Below, in pieces: positions 10,856 to 21,900 of a stretch of DNA of 64,000 nucleotides. Both the position numbers and the translations under genes were made by a program. Position 1 is the first letter of the stretch. Every line of letters begins with the position of its first letter. The notes under the pieces are model-generated. The model saw only the letters and a list, made by a program, of their open reading frames with translations, was not told the DNA's origin and made no database searches. The stretch is from Eukaryota sp. TZLM1-RC (lineage: Eukaryota; Metamonada: BaSk clade): contig JAUPSS010000004.1 in the NCBI GenBank assembly GCA_040285825.1, forward strand, positions 5,153,658-5,217,657. The letters run 5' to 3'.

Positions 10856-11446
10856 AGTGACCCTATTTACTGATTTGTTCCTTTTGGTCCGACTACCAGC
10901 GACTCCCACATAGACTTGCACTCGATTTATTTTAACAGAAACAACTCAAACCTTGTTTCAATTAGACTCCTCGTATTGAGTTTTGCCCAGATTTAGATGC
11001 TAAGGGGTCACTCGTTTAGGAATAAAAACCATTGAATATTGATATTATTAATATAAGAATGTTATTAACTATTATCATTATTATTAAATATTTATCAATA
11101 TTATATTTGATATTAATATTAATATTTTTCAGTACTATTTGATCCTGATTATCAGTCACTTTTTTCAAATTGCTGCTGTGTCCAACATCAACATTCTATC
11201 AATTTAATGTGTTTCTGTAGGGTTTCTTCCTATTGAATGGATTGTTGAAATAATGAATTTGCTGTGGAAAATGTATCTTTTGTTTATTTTAAATCACTAT
11301 TACAAAAAAAGAAATACTTAAAATATTAATATACACCGAAATAAGCCGAGATATTTGGCCCAACATTAAACACCAAAAAACTTCACACAATGAATTCATA
11401 ATTAATAAATTAATATTTACAAAATAAAACAAACAACAAAAACTAC
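10856..11446. other. Intergenic, AT-rich low-complexity
   Basis: Contains an almost pure A/T stretch near 11040-11140 built of TATTAAT-type words. No gene seen. Confidence 0.55.
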
Positions 11447-11863
11447 CTACACTTTGAACAACCTAGTCAAAAACCTATCAAACAGACTGACATTCTGCCC
11501 ATCAACTTCAACTACAACAGACTGATCTCCTTCCTTGAGAGTAACTATTAAAACTTTACGACCTCGAGGTAAACATCCATTAAGGGTGACATCCTCCAAC
11601 TCAACCTCGACTTCACGTGAGAATGACTGAATGGGAGATTTTTCAGGGTTGAAATCACCCTTGTAGAGTTTCAGCGGGGCTGTTTGACATGGTGATAATA
11701 ATAGAGAGCAGGAAGTGCGGAATCCAAATTCATGTAGTTTATAAACATTGAACAAGAGAACAGGAAAATCGTTTGAGGTAGTGGTAAGAAAAGAAGAACC
11801 GCAATGAGTGTGTGCCTGAGGTTCTGGGGAATATTCAATAAGTAAGGTATCTGATGTAGACAT
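11447..11863 (-). CDS. Hypothetical protein, 138 aa
   Basis: I do not recognise the family. The frame is well formed and its composition is host-like, with GC-richer codons than the flanks. It looks like a small beta-rich fold: alternating hydrophobic strands (FPVLLFNVYKL, REVEVELEDVTL, KVLIVTLKEGDQSVVVEV) with a short basic helix at the end (LFDRFLTRLFKV). There is no signal peptide, membrane segment or zinc motif. It is isolated between two mobile elements; the nearest neighbour is the broken Fanzor 74 bp upstream on the same strand. The ATG at 11863 is the only reasonable start. Confidence 0.6.
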   Translation of the reverse strand: MSTSDTLLIEYSPEPQAHTHCGSSFLTTTSNDFPVLLFNVYKLHEFGFRTSCSLLLSPCQTAPLKLYKGDFNPEKSPIQSFSREVEVELEDVTLNGCLPRGRKVLIVTLKEGDQSVVVEVDGQNVSLFDRFLTRLFKV

Positions 11864-11936
11864 CGGCTAATAGCACAAAAATGTCAAATAGCAGTAACCA
11901 GTTGAGATTACTGAAAGATGATGAAATGAATCAAGT

Positions 11937-13260
11937 TTATCTTTTCCAAAGTTGAGGTCTTTCATTTCCTTTGAGATACTGTTCCACAACATGAATCATA
12001 TTAAGAACAGCATTGACATTACGATTCCATAGACATCCACACTTCTTGCAAGTGAGTATTCCATGTCTCAGGACTGTTGGAGTCTTTGCTCTCTTGTAAG
12101 GTCTTGGATTAGGTACTCGATGTTTGTTTACATTTTCACCTTCTTTTCTCTCGAGTACACATACATGACATCGACAACTTGTTCTATATTCATCCAGCAG
12201 CTATAGACGGAAGTTACGCTTTTTAAACATCTTTCGATAACCAACATTTTTTGTAGGTTTTTGATGTTTAAAATTGGTTTGCTTCGAATCATCCATCACT
12301 ACAATGTTATCTTCAGGACCTCCAAACTTATTTTCAAATTTATTCATCCATTTTGCTTCAAACCTCTCTGTGGCCATGAGTCTTCGCAGTTTCACGACTC
12401 TTAATTAAAGTAAAAAGCTCCAACATGGAGAGATAAGTTGTTGCTTGCCTTGCAGTAAATTAGGAATTTTTTCATGATCTAGAGTTTTTTAGAAGATTGT
12501 TGTAATTCTTCTTCCCACTTCTTTTCAGTTTGTTTTTGAATAATCCATGATTCTTTAGCATCCTTATAGAATTTTTGATGGTCCTTGTTCAGAGTTTCTC
12601 TTCTTCGTTGAGGAGCAGTCAACCTCTTGAAGGTATATTCCTTTAATTTTGTTTTCTTGTTTTCATTTGGAGGAGGAGGATTTTGTTTTTGTTTGCAGTT
12701 TAAAATCTTTTGTTTTGTCTTTTTGTTTCTTTTCATTCTGGTAATAAATCCTCTATTTCTTCCTTTGTTTTCTTAATGACGTTTTTCGTCCCATTCTAAT
12801 CTTGAATCTGTTGGGGTTCAATGTGGTTCAGTTAACCTGTTGGGATTTGGGCAATTTAATTTTCGTTTCCCAGCCATTGGTCCCTGATGTTAGGGTCAAT
12901 TACTGTGAAGGTATTAATTATCAGCTCATCCCGTAGAAAATCAGACAAGAATGTATCTTTTTCATCTTGTTCGGACTTCTTGAGGCGACTCTTCCCAGCT
13001 TTGTCTTTTCGTATGAGATGTAATGAGCAACTTACATTATCAGTCTTTATAGAAAAATTAAAACAGTTTTCTTTCTGATTGAAAACTCTTTTACCTGTCC
13101 ACATTATCCATTTCCAGTATTGATGTTGGAATTTTTCTGAATTTCCACCCAGTAGCCCTTCCGAATTTTGTGGTCAATTTGCTTCATCTGGGATTAAAGT
13201 TCTGTAAATTGCTTGGGTATCCCAGAAAGCATGGCCAGGTATACCAGTGGTTAGAAGTGG
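11937..13260 (-). pseudogene. Broken Fanzor nuclease (copy Fz-a, Fanzor1-like)
   Basis: Fanzors are eukaryotic TnpB relatives, RNA-guided DNA nucleases spread by transposons. Minus-strand blocks in order: FWDTQAIYRTLI (about 13220), CFNFSIKTDNVSCSL (about 13020), RuvC-I as TVIDPNIRD (Asp codon 12895-12897), a basic helical stretch (FKRLTAPQRRRETLNKDHQK, about 12620), NKFGGPEDNIVVMDDS (about 12320), GYRKMFKKRNFRL, stop, LLDEYRTSCRCHVC (about 12180), and the zinc ribbon CKKCGCLWNRNVNAVLNM (about 12035). At least three in-frame stops (near 12200, 12810-12840 and 13180) kill it. The RuvC-III Asp expected in WNRD is Asn (AAT at 12018-12020). The C-terminal stop is at 11937-11939. No terminal inverted repeats were recognised. 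Confidence 0.85.
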
Positions 13261-13349
13261 AAATAAATATATTTAAAATGATCATAATTTGTGAATGAAT
13301 TATTTTTCAAAAAATCAATTCCCTTAAACATACATAGACATGAAATCAG

Positions 13350-13772
13350 TCATTGTAGGGGGTCGACACTTAAAAAGTAACTCACTCTTTGAATTTTATC
13401 TACATTAGGTAAAGATAAGTTTAGATTTCGATGTAAAAATATAATTCTTGGGAACAACAGTCCTTTAAGACTGTCAATAGTCAAAACTTGATTAGGTAGA
13501 GTCAATTTAAGCTTATAGAAGTTATTCATTAAGCAAAAGCGAGTATGAATAGAAGAATAAGCAGCACTAAAGAGGAGTTGAAAAAATGTATCAACAACAT
13601 CAATTCTAGTAGAATAAAGTTCATTTAGACGGGTATGACAGAAGTAAAGATCCAAAAATTCGTTCAACAATTTTCGAAAATTCTGCTTTACAGATAAAGC
13701 GTATTCCTCAATACTGAATCTGGTAATTCTATTCATTGATTTGAGGTACAAACTAGGATTTCCTTCAGGCAC
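13350..13772 (-). CDS. Hypothetical ORF, 140 aa, possible element-derived
   Basis: Unrecognised. Helical and leucine-rich, without zinc motifs or membrane segments (ALSVKQNFRKLLNEFLDLYF, VVDTFFQLLFSAAYSSIHTR). It lies 90 bp upstream of the Fanzor relic on the same strand, so it could be that element's N-terminal region or a second element gene. I see no Fanzor N-terminal motif to confirm this. Confidence 0.35.
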   Translation of the reverse strand: MPEGNPSLYLKSMNRITRFSIEEYALSVKQNFRKLLNEFLDLYFCHTRLNELYSTRIDVVDTFFQLLFSAAYSSIHTRFCLMNNFYKLKLTLPNQVLTIDSLKGLLFPRIIFLHRNLNLSLPNVDKIQRVSYFLSVDPLQ

Positions 13773-14544
13773 AGTTTGGGAATAAGAATGTTTGAAGTAT
13801 TCCCTTCCATTATTTACAAAACACTATTACAAAAAGGAATTTGTTCTGACCAGATTGTTTCAGTACAAGAAGTTTTGGCTTTATTGAATTCGTTCATTCA
13901 TGGAAGAAGTCGGAAAGGCAAATTTTTTTTCTTTTTCAGCTCGGTGTTGATGTCAAATTATTGGAAATCAATTAAGACTCGGTATTGAAGGTCATGCAAA
14001 TACGTTAGCCAATAGTTAAGATAAGTTATTTCCCCAATCCCTATGCACAAAGTTCATATCGAAGAGGCATCATGTGCTTTTATTCGCGTTGTTTTGAATA
14101 ATTCGTTTTTTAAAGCATTGGCATCTCAAGGTGCTAAACAGGAGTGTGGCTTTCACGGTTGAAATAAATCGGATTTTTTGCGTAAGTTTTTGCCTATGAT
14201 TTCTGATATGCAGTTTTTCGTGGCTTATACATCACCAGTTTCTTTCAGAAATTCACTGTTGTTGATCAGTCTTGCAATATATTCTTTCAATTACAATCTA
14301 TTTATTCATTTATTTATTTATTTTTAAATCTGACACTAATTTCATCAACATAGACAAACATCATTCAGAATAAAAAATAACAAGACGCACTTTGAAAAAA
14401 CGTATTTTTGTGGGGGTACAACTCTGCTGAGACGGAGAGCATTGGCTTCATCCTTTGAGTCGTTTGCACAAAATTTTTGTACTAAATTTTCTCTGCTATT
14501 TAAATAGTTTCACAAATTCACACTGTATTTTGAACATGTAGATG
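13773..14544. other. No supported gene
   Basis: Holds a 70-codon plus-strand ORF at 13776-13988 with a poly-Phe run and no recognisable motif, then AT-rich sequence. Nothing assignable. Confidence 0.45.
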
Positions 14545-15715
14545 TTTGTCTCAGTTGATGTTTGCAAAAATTCTGCTGCTCGTTTAGTGTATTCCGCTGA
14601 TTCGCCGTTATCTAACGCCGAAAAAAAGAAGATCCCCTCTATTGAGCCAGTACTGTATTTGTCCTCAGAAAAGTGGGAAAAAGTAGTGTTGTTGTTGAAC
14701 TCAAATTGAATTAGTAGGTTTCTTTGTATTTCGACTGATGACGTGATACTCATTTATGAATCAGTTTTATTAATAAACAACAGATTTCTCTCTCTCCTTC
14801 GTGTGTTCATCAGCCTAACGGCATCACAAGAGGATTTTTGACAACAAAACTAATTAAATTCAATAAATTAATTAATTCATTTGCTTTAGAGTAATTTTCT
14901 GGTGTGAAACAAGGCGTTTTTCTATTCCGTCTGTTCTTTTGTCTTGTTTAGCTATTCACAAAATTTTAGATATCATCAAGTAAAAATACCCTTCTCTGAA
15001 ATCAGTTCCACATATGGATGATAGTTTTTTGATTGGTTCATTTAATTTGCTGTAATTGATAATTCAAGAAATTGTTGTTTCATATGAAAATATTGGACTT
15101 CACCTTAATGCAAGTGAATGCCTTTTGATTGGTACTTCTGCTCAGGATCTTTTGATTAATGATTCTCTCGTCACATTTACTAATAATAGTAATGATGCTT
15201 TCAGATCGATTGGTTGTTGGTTACGAAACGTGCCCCAACTTCTGAATGAACTACAAAGGTATTTTGGAAAAAATGAAAATCGAACTTGATTCAATTTCTT
15301 CCTTAGATTTAGAAAAACATATTGAACTTTTCATGCACAAAATTTTCTTTTCTGAGAGAGTAACCCATTTGTTGAAATCTTGTCGTCCTTCCACAGCATT
15401 AGATTTTGTTCGTTCCTTTAAGTCAATAAAAACTGTATCTTTGCCTTTTTATTGGATATACATCTAGAGATGTTGAAAAATCATTGATTTTCGGCAGCAA
15501 AAGTTGGAGGTGTTGGATTTACAAAGTCTTCTATTTTGTGCCAATCAGCTCTATTTGAGTGATGGCAAAAAATTGATTTACGAATTTTCTCGTAGATTTC
15601 CTGAAGATTCTCAGTTTTTGGATCCAAAAACCAGCCCATATTTGAATGAGTTATCACCTGAGCTCGAAATATTGTCACCACAATTCTGGACCAAATGTTT
15701 TCCCTAATCATTTCA
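14545..15715 (+). mobile_element. Fragmented RLE retrotransposon relics (copy R4)
   Basis: Two pieces. At 14545-14635 the plus strand matches the nuclease-tail part of R3 (DVCKNSAARLVYSADS, SNAEKKK) almost word for word. At about 14890-15715 lie RT palm and thumb remnants: SGVKQGV near 14900, HMDDSFLIGSFN near 15020 in place of YMDD, IGLHLNASECLLIGTSAQD (15090), FRSIGCWLRN (15200), HIELFMHKIFFSERVTHLLKS (15320) and KKLIYEFSRRFPEDSQFLD (15570). Frameshifts and stops break it into four or more frames. An old, dead insertion of a lineage distinct from R3. Confidence 0.75.
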
Positions 15716-15800
15716 AGAAATTCAAAACCGATTTCCTTTTAATTTGGGGTTTTGCTAAACTTGTACCAATAAATTTTGCTAAACTTGAACCATCTTGTAC

Positions 15801-15966
15801 TTTGCTAAACTTGTACTGAAAATGTTTTACCGTGTACCAGATCTACTTAGACTCTTGATAACAACTCAAACTGCTAGAACACTTCAGATTGTCTATCCTG
15901 CTATGTTCTTGTTATGCTTCTGATTTTTTAAACAATCCTTTTTCTTATGATCGCTTACACACCATA
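15801..15966. repeat. Left arm of a ~166-bp inverted repeat
   Basis: Its reverse complement recurs at 16316-16482 with about ten differences. The arm starts TTTGCTAAACTTGTACTG and ends CGCTTACACACCATATA. It carries the 3' end of the zinc-knuckle ORF. Confidence 0.85.
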
Positions 15967-16275
15967 TACCGCAAGGGAGCGTACTCTCAGTCACATAGTG
16001 CCCTTGTTTACCACAATTACAACATCTTCTTGCCTTCTTTCTTCCAACTGTCAAGTCCTTCTTTGCCAAAAATCGATTCCTTTTCAGCTCTGCCTGATTT
16101 GATTCAACACGAGATGTGGTGTAGCTATTGAAATGAGTGAACTGGTCTGTGTAGCAATTTAAAAATTCAGTTCCAACTGATAGTGAGCTCTGTTCAATAT
16201 AATCAACAGCTTTTTGGAATACATTCGTTGCTCCACAAATTAAGTTCTTGTAAGTGATCAGGAAATACTTTATAA
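15888..16275 (-). CDS. Zinc-knuckle protein C-terminal fragment (transposon-type)
   Basis: An open minus-strand frame without an initiating ATG, bounded by stops; it must be the 3' part of a longer gene. It ends with two adjacent zinc-knuckle-like motifs, CCNCGKQGHYVTES (last Cys replaced by Ser) and CGIWCVSDHKKKDC, preceded by a basic stretch (FLAKKDLTVGRKKARR). Such C-terminal knuckles are usual in MULE-type transposases and gag-like proteins. I cannot decide which, because no catalytic region survives. Its last 80 bp lie in the left arm of the inverted repeat, so a second partial copy lies in opposite orientation at 16316-16390. Confidence 0.55.
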
Positions 16276-16315
16276 TTTATAAATTAAAATAATTTATAAA
16301 TTTATAAGAAAAAGT

Positions 16316-16482
16316 ATATGGTGTGTAAGCGATCATAAGAAAAAGGATTGTTTAAAAAATCAGAAGCATAACAAGAACATAGCATGATAGACTATCTGAA
16401 GTGTTCTAGTAGTTTGAGTTGTTATCAAGAGTCTAAGTTGATATGGTACAAGGTTAGACATTTTCAGTACAAGTTTAGCAAA
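16316..16482. repeat. Right arm of the ~166-bp inverted repeat
   Basis: Reverse complement of 15801-15966, separated by a 349-bp spacer whose right end is a near-palindromic AT stretch (TATAATTTATAAATT.. to 16310). The two arms could fold into a long hairpin. Confidence 0.85.
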
Positions 16483-16539
16483 TTGGAAGACCCATCAATA
16501 CAGCTTATTTCCACCTTTAATCAACTTGTCTCCTTTGCA

Positions 16540-17178
16540 ATGATGGAACCAATTCTGGATATGGACAGCTTAGACGTTTATACTTTCTTTGAGGTCTTGA
16601 AACCTCCCTTCAGAAATAGCAAAGGAAACCATGTTCATGGTCGTTACAAGTGCTTTTTGTGCTCTCATACTTTAACGTGCTCCAAAACTCGGCTTGTACA
16701 ACACATAACTGGTTCCAGTAAAAATGTAAAACCATGTGCCGCACCTCCTCCAAAACTAAAGTCACACTTGGAAAGTATTGCCTCCACCAAGGTACAAATA
16801 CAACAACACAGTCACAACAAGGAATCATTGAAGCATACAACATCTCCGCCTGATGAATCACTGCCCCCTACATCAATATCCTCTTCGTCCTCCACGATAT
16901 CCTTGCAACCCCCTACTAAACGTTCCAATAATAATGATGTAGATGTGGAAATCACACGGAAAGACGTAGAATCGCTTCAAAACCATGCTAATCAATGTAT
17001 TCTTAAGTTTTTCATAAAACATGGTTTATCTTTTGATTTGATGTACTCAGAAGAGTTCAATCAAATGATGTCATCAATTGCTGCATGTGGTAATAAGTTC
17101 AAGACATGTTATTTTGAGGACGAGGAAGTCAGTTTAACTGCAATGGATGGCATTATTGATCAAGAAATTTCTCAATAA
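16540..17178 (+). pseudogene. Truncated hAT-family transposase, BED zinc finger plus N-terminal domain
   Basis: The frame is open from 16384, but its first 52 codons overlap the inverted-repeat arm and do not look coding, so I place the start at the Met at 16540 (MMEPILDMDSLDVYTFF). A BED-type zinc finger follows at about residues 35-65 (YKCFLCSHTLTCSKTRLVQH, then KNVKPC), a disordered Ser/Thr/Pro/His linker, then a helical module (ANQCILKFFIKHGLSFDLM, FNQMMSSIAACGNKFK) typical of the region ahead of the catalytic domain in hAT/DUF659 transposases. The protein then stops: the RNase-H-like catalytic domain and dimerisation tail are missing. 212 residues against a usual 600-700. It may persist as a truncated DNA-binding protein, but nothing shows expression. 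Confidence 0.7.
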
Positions 17179-18143
17179 ATATTCCGGTTAGAAAAAAAAG
17201 AAATTAAATAGTAAAAATTAAATTAAAACTTACAGACAATAACAACAATTACAATGATTAAAAATAAGAAATTAAAGAATAAATAATAAATTTTTTGCAT
17301 TTAATTTACATCTTATTCATTGAAACTCACTAATTCATCGAAGTAATGAAACAATGACAACAGGAGTAATTCACGCTCACAGGCAATGCTTCTTAAACAA
17401 CTGTGCTTATCATCTGGTTTCAATCAATCAAATTTGATTAAACAGATAATTTCAAAGTTTGGAGAGTTGACCTTGTTTGAGTATCACAAAATAATTTCAT
17501 CTTTTTGAATTTTAATTCGATGCTGCCAAATGGTCCTGCTGAAGATTGTATTTGGTTCTACAACATGTACTCATACAAGTTGAAAACACTGGTTATGCAT
17601 GATCACTGATTTTTCTCAAAACAATTATGCTGAATGAACGTTTTTTTGTGAGTGGTCATGAAACAGCATCTTTTCAATTTGATAAATTAGGTAAGTAGAC
17701 AGTGAGGATTTCATGCGTGAATAGTTTCAAGATAGTCGGGAAGAAGAGTTTTTCAGTATGAGAGAGCCTTGGAGCTTTATGAAGCTGTTTAGTTGGTTTT
17801 TGTTTTGTTTGTGATCTTTTTCTATCTCTACTTCTTAGGTATTTCAGGGTTTTCACTCTCTAACTAAACCTGGGATTTGTGTATTGCCAAACTTTAATTA
17901 AAATTGGTACAATGATACAACGTTAATTCAATTTTGGTGTAGGTATCATCAAATGTCAAATCAACCAAAATCTTTGAATTGATATTGTTGTTCTCTAAAA
18001 TTCTGTAAGACCAGCTTTTGCAACGTTTACTGTACTTTTTACATCAGTTATTGATCTTATGCTTTCAACAAAAAAAACTTTTGAATTCTCTTCAGCGTTA
18101 TTTTTTAAAAAAACTTATTTTATTCATAAGAAATTGTTGAAAA
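17179..18143. other. Intergenic, no gene seen
   Basis: Nearly 1 kb of AT-rich sequence after the truncated transposase. It may contain the decayed rest of the hAT element. No terminal repeats or coding blocks recognised. Confidence 0.5.
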
Positions 18144-18400
18144 CTAAAAATCAATTTCCTCAAACTCCACATCTACCATGGAAAATTTACCTTCAGCATT
18201 TTCTTCATTCAATCTTCCTAGTGATAACAACGAGCTAGAAAAAAGGCTATACCTTCCTTTAAAAAAAGAAAATACAATTCTATTTTGCCAAAAGGTTCGG
18301 TCTAATATTCTTCCAGTTCTGCTTTTGACAATAGATGAAAAATCATCTATAAAAGATAACGCAGTTTTACCCAAGGTTCCAACTAAAGAAAGTACGATTT
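18144..18400 (-). mobile_element. C-terminal fragment of an RLE retrotransposon (copy R5)
   Basis: Minus-strand peptide LSFIDDFSSIVKSRTGRILD..FWQNRIVFSFF matches the post-nuclease tail of the other copies (LNFINDFGN..FAGNLWKNRIIFALY at 42.2 kb). It ends GKFSMVDVEFEEIDF before a stop at 18144. Only about 80 codons remain. Confidence 0.65.
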
Positions 18401-18903
18401 ATTTATTTGATTTGCTTTTCTATTTCTAATAGAAGTGTTATTAGTGAGCAGCAAGGCAATCTACTATTAATTAATACAATTTGGGTCCTCAAAGTGTTAC
18501 ACTTTTGGAAGAATTTGTAATCAGCGCGGACATGATGTGCTGGTTGTCTAGCTTATTACAGTATGTAATAAGTATGGTTTGTGCTATTCTTTCGAAGAAA
18601 GGATGATGGAATTTACTAATTTAGAGCCTTATAGGAAGGTATTGACTGTCATCCCGGAAGAAAAGACCGGGAAAATTCAATATGAATGTGAATTAGTTTG
18701 GGTCTTATTGTAAACAAGGTCGTTGGTGTAAAAGATCATCAGAAGTCATCAGAAGTTATCAGCAGTTGATAAGTTACAAAAATGGGGGATATTACGAATA
18801 ATTTAAAAATAATAAATAAAAAATTAACTACAATTTATGCTGTTGATTATATAAATAAAAGACTAAATACTATACGACAAAAAAATGATAAAACTAAAAC
18901 GAA
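18401..18903. other. Intergenic, no gene seen
   Basis: Downstream flank of the URB1-like gene. AT-rich, with no recognisable motif. Confidence 0.5.
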
Positions 18904-21900
18904 CTACATTGACCTTGACATGTTTTCTGCCACTTTTTTAACAATGTCGGTATGATTTTTCAATGGTAACATTTTGGAAATCCGGTGTTTCAATTCACAC
19001 AGTGGTAAAATTTCGAGAAACCTACAAAGATTATTAGGATCAATAAAGGAACCGTACAAATCAAGGAAATTAAATAAAGACTGAGAGGAAAATAATTCAA
19101 AATACAGCGGAATTTGGGCAAAGACAGAATTAACAAACTCTATAACAGTCTCCTTTTGGAAAATTTGAGATTCAGTTGTAGCTAGACTTGAAATTTGGTT
19201 TGAGGATAGAATCGAGAAGAGCTGATGAATGATTTCTGATTTAAAAGTAGCGACTTTCGGGAAATTTTCCATTATTGAAACAAAAATGGTCATAATTTGG
19301 CTAAAATTTGGAATACCTACTTCCTGACAAAAGATGAACTTCCAAATAGCAAAATACAAATCTATATAGTCAAAATGATCTGATAAAAAATTTGAAATTT
19401 GTGATAAAAATGAACAAACAGAAATTAAAATGAAATGACAATGTTCAAAAGCCAAATTTTTAATCGCCAAGAATAAAGAGCTCAACAAAAGCTCAAAATG
19501 TGTCTTGTCAAATATTGGTAACAAATCCGTCAACACTGCCAAAATTCCATATTCTTCTATTGACTTCTGCGGAAACTGAGCTAAACAAGTTAAAATAGTC
19601 TTGAAAGAACTTGAATTTACACGTTGATTACGCAATGATACTGAAATTTCTGAAAAAGATGAAGTAACTATAAGATGACGTGTGAAAAGATCAAATTCCT
19701 TCAAAGTGACGAGTGATGATGTGGCAAGGTCAAAACCAAAATTTTGGGAGATTTTGACAAGGCTCACGTCAGAACTTCCATTATTTAAGAAGTGTAGAAT
19801 TGAAAACGGATTGGACTGCGAGAAAAAGGCAGTTTTGGTAATAAATTTGGTCGCAAAATTGGTTAATTTTGAGTATTCTGAAAACGTCAGCAAGGTCAAA
19901 ATCATGCTCACTGATGAAGTGACTAGTGGCGAAAGCCATTGACCAGGTTCAGAAACAGAATCTTTTAGAGCGGTCAATAAAGGGAAAACTGATGAAACAA
20001 TCAAATTTTCTGTTGAACTCTCAAGACTATTTGTAAATATTGCAGAAATTGAATAGACCAAAGCCCTTAATTCAGGGTTATTGGAAGATAAAAGCTTCAA
20101 CAGTAAAGCTAATATTCCTTTTTTAACCAATTCTGTACAAAGCGTGGTGGCATTTTGGAAATGAATTGCTCCATTTGAGCCAATAATCAAGTGAGATAAA
20201 CAAGCATAAGTAACAATTGCAAATGTATGGGGGTCGGCATAGTTTTGGGGGTCATAAATGGGAGACATTTTAGGACAATCAATCAAATTGATTGGTGATT
20301 TGATTGAATTGATGATGTGTTCTTGAGGAAAAACGTTGACAAGGTCAATAATCCAGTTTGATGGAGATGCCAAGATTTTTAAACCCACAGGGATATGGTC
20401 ACTAAAACTGGCATCACCAGGACTCGAACCCGCGACCTCAAGTTTATGGTTTATGTAAAATACAAAATCCAGTGGTGAAAATGAACGAATTTTTTCCATA
20501 TTGAAATAAATATCACCTATATGAAGGTAAAATAACATTCTATCAGTATGAGATAAAGTTCCTTTCGAATACTGTAATGGATTCTCAAGTTGACAATAAC
20601 CCAAAGTTCTGCGTAGATGGTAGAACAATTGAGTAATGCCATCTCTGGTATGCTGTGAAGAAAAAAGTTGTTGATATTCTTGAGTCAAGATCAAATTTGA
20701 CAGAATTTGAGCGGTTGATTTGGATTCCTGGGCAAAGTAAAAGAGAACTTTAAAAATGACATAAACAATAGTATAATGTGAATTATTAAAAAATTTAAAT
20801 AAAATGGAAATCAAATCATTCAAAAAGTCAGACAAATCATTACTGGTATCGACAGAGTTCCCAGCAAGAGCACTCTCAAACAAGGATAAAGCAGATTTCT
20901 TTACTTTAATGGAAACATCCTGACTGTGCAATAAGGATATTAACCCTTTCGGGCAATCAGGTTGATTGATTGATTGCTGGAATAAATAATGTTTTTGAGC
21001 TATTGATGACAAGACTTCTGAAGAAATCTGACCTTCATGATGTGACAAATATTCCAAAAGTTGGGTAAAACCAAGCAAGCAAACCAATTCACCCACAACG
21101 CCATCAACTCTTTCATCATCTACTTCATCAATTATACCAGTTAGTTTGTCCAAAACCATTCTGGTCATGGGTTCGAGTCCCGCCGATGACAGATTTTGCT
21201 GGGATAAACATTGGGAAATAAAAGGAAGAAAATCACAGTAAGAGGGTTTAAAAGGAATTTGTTCAACAATGGCAGATAAAAAGGTCATAAATAGGGAAGA
21301 GTCAAACAAATTCTGATTGGTGATGACATATTTGATAACGTTGGATTGAACTGAGATTTTTGAATACATTCTGACTGTGAAAAACTGCAAAAGTGAATTT
21401 AAGATAAACGGCTTGCAATCAATCAAAAGCGGATTACAACCAGTCACGTGATCAAAGCAATCAAAAATGATTGATTCTTCAAATAGCTGATTGTTGGGCA
21501 GTAACAGAGTCACGAGTGATGATATGACGTCTAGCTCTTTGCAACTAAAATGTGATTTAATTATTTCAAAAACATCACCATCAAAATTTGAATCACGACA
21601 ATTATTGATCACTTTTTCAATAATTTGTAATAAAAATGATTTTGTTTCATTTAATTCGCCCTCAGAAAGACTCGAATTCCTGTCTTCATCCGAAATTCTT
21701 CTTTTATTACCGGCAGTAGGAGGAATAACAACTTCATTATTATTAAATAAAAACAAATGAGAAAAATCATTCTCAAGTTGTTTTGAATTGATTAAATCGT
21801 GAATAACATTAGAAAAAAAGATTTGGCCAAAAACAAAAACAATTCTGCGTTCGTCTATAAAACTGTTTGGCTTGGGTAAATTAAATCCCGTAATAAAGGA

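Noticed and set aside
13776-13988. 70-codon ORF with poly-Phe
   Set aside because: Poly-Phe comes from a T run; no homology pattern recognised.
21118-21192. Functional tRNA gene around the plus-strand B box
   Set aside because: I can pair about five acceptor bases but find no D arm or anticodon arm, and the sequence lies within an open coding frame.
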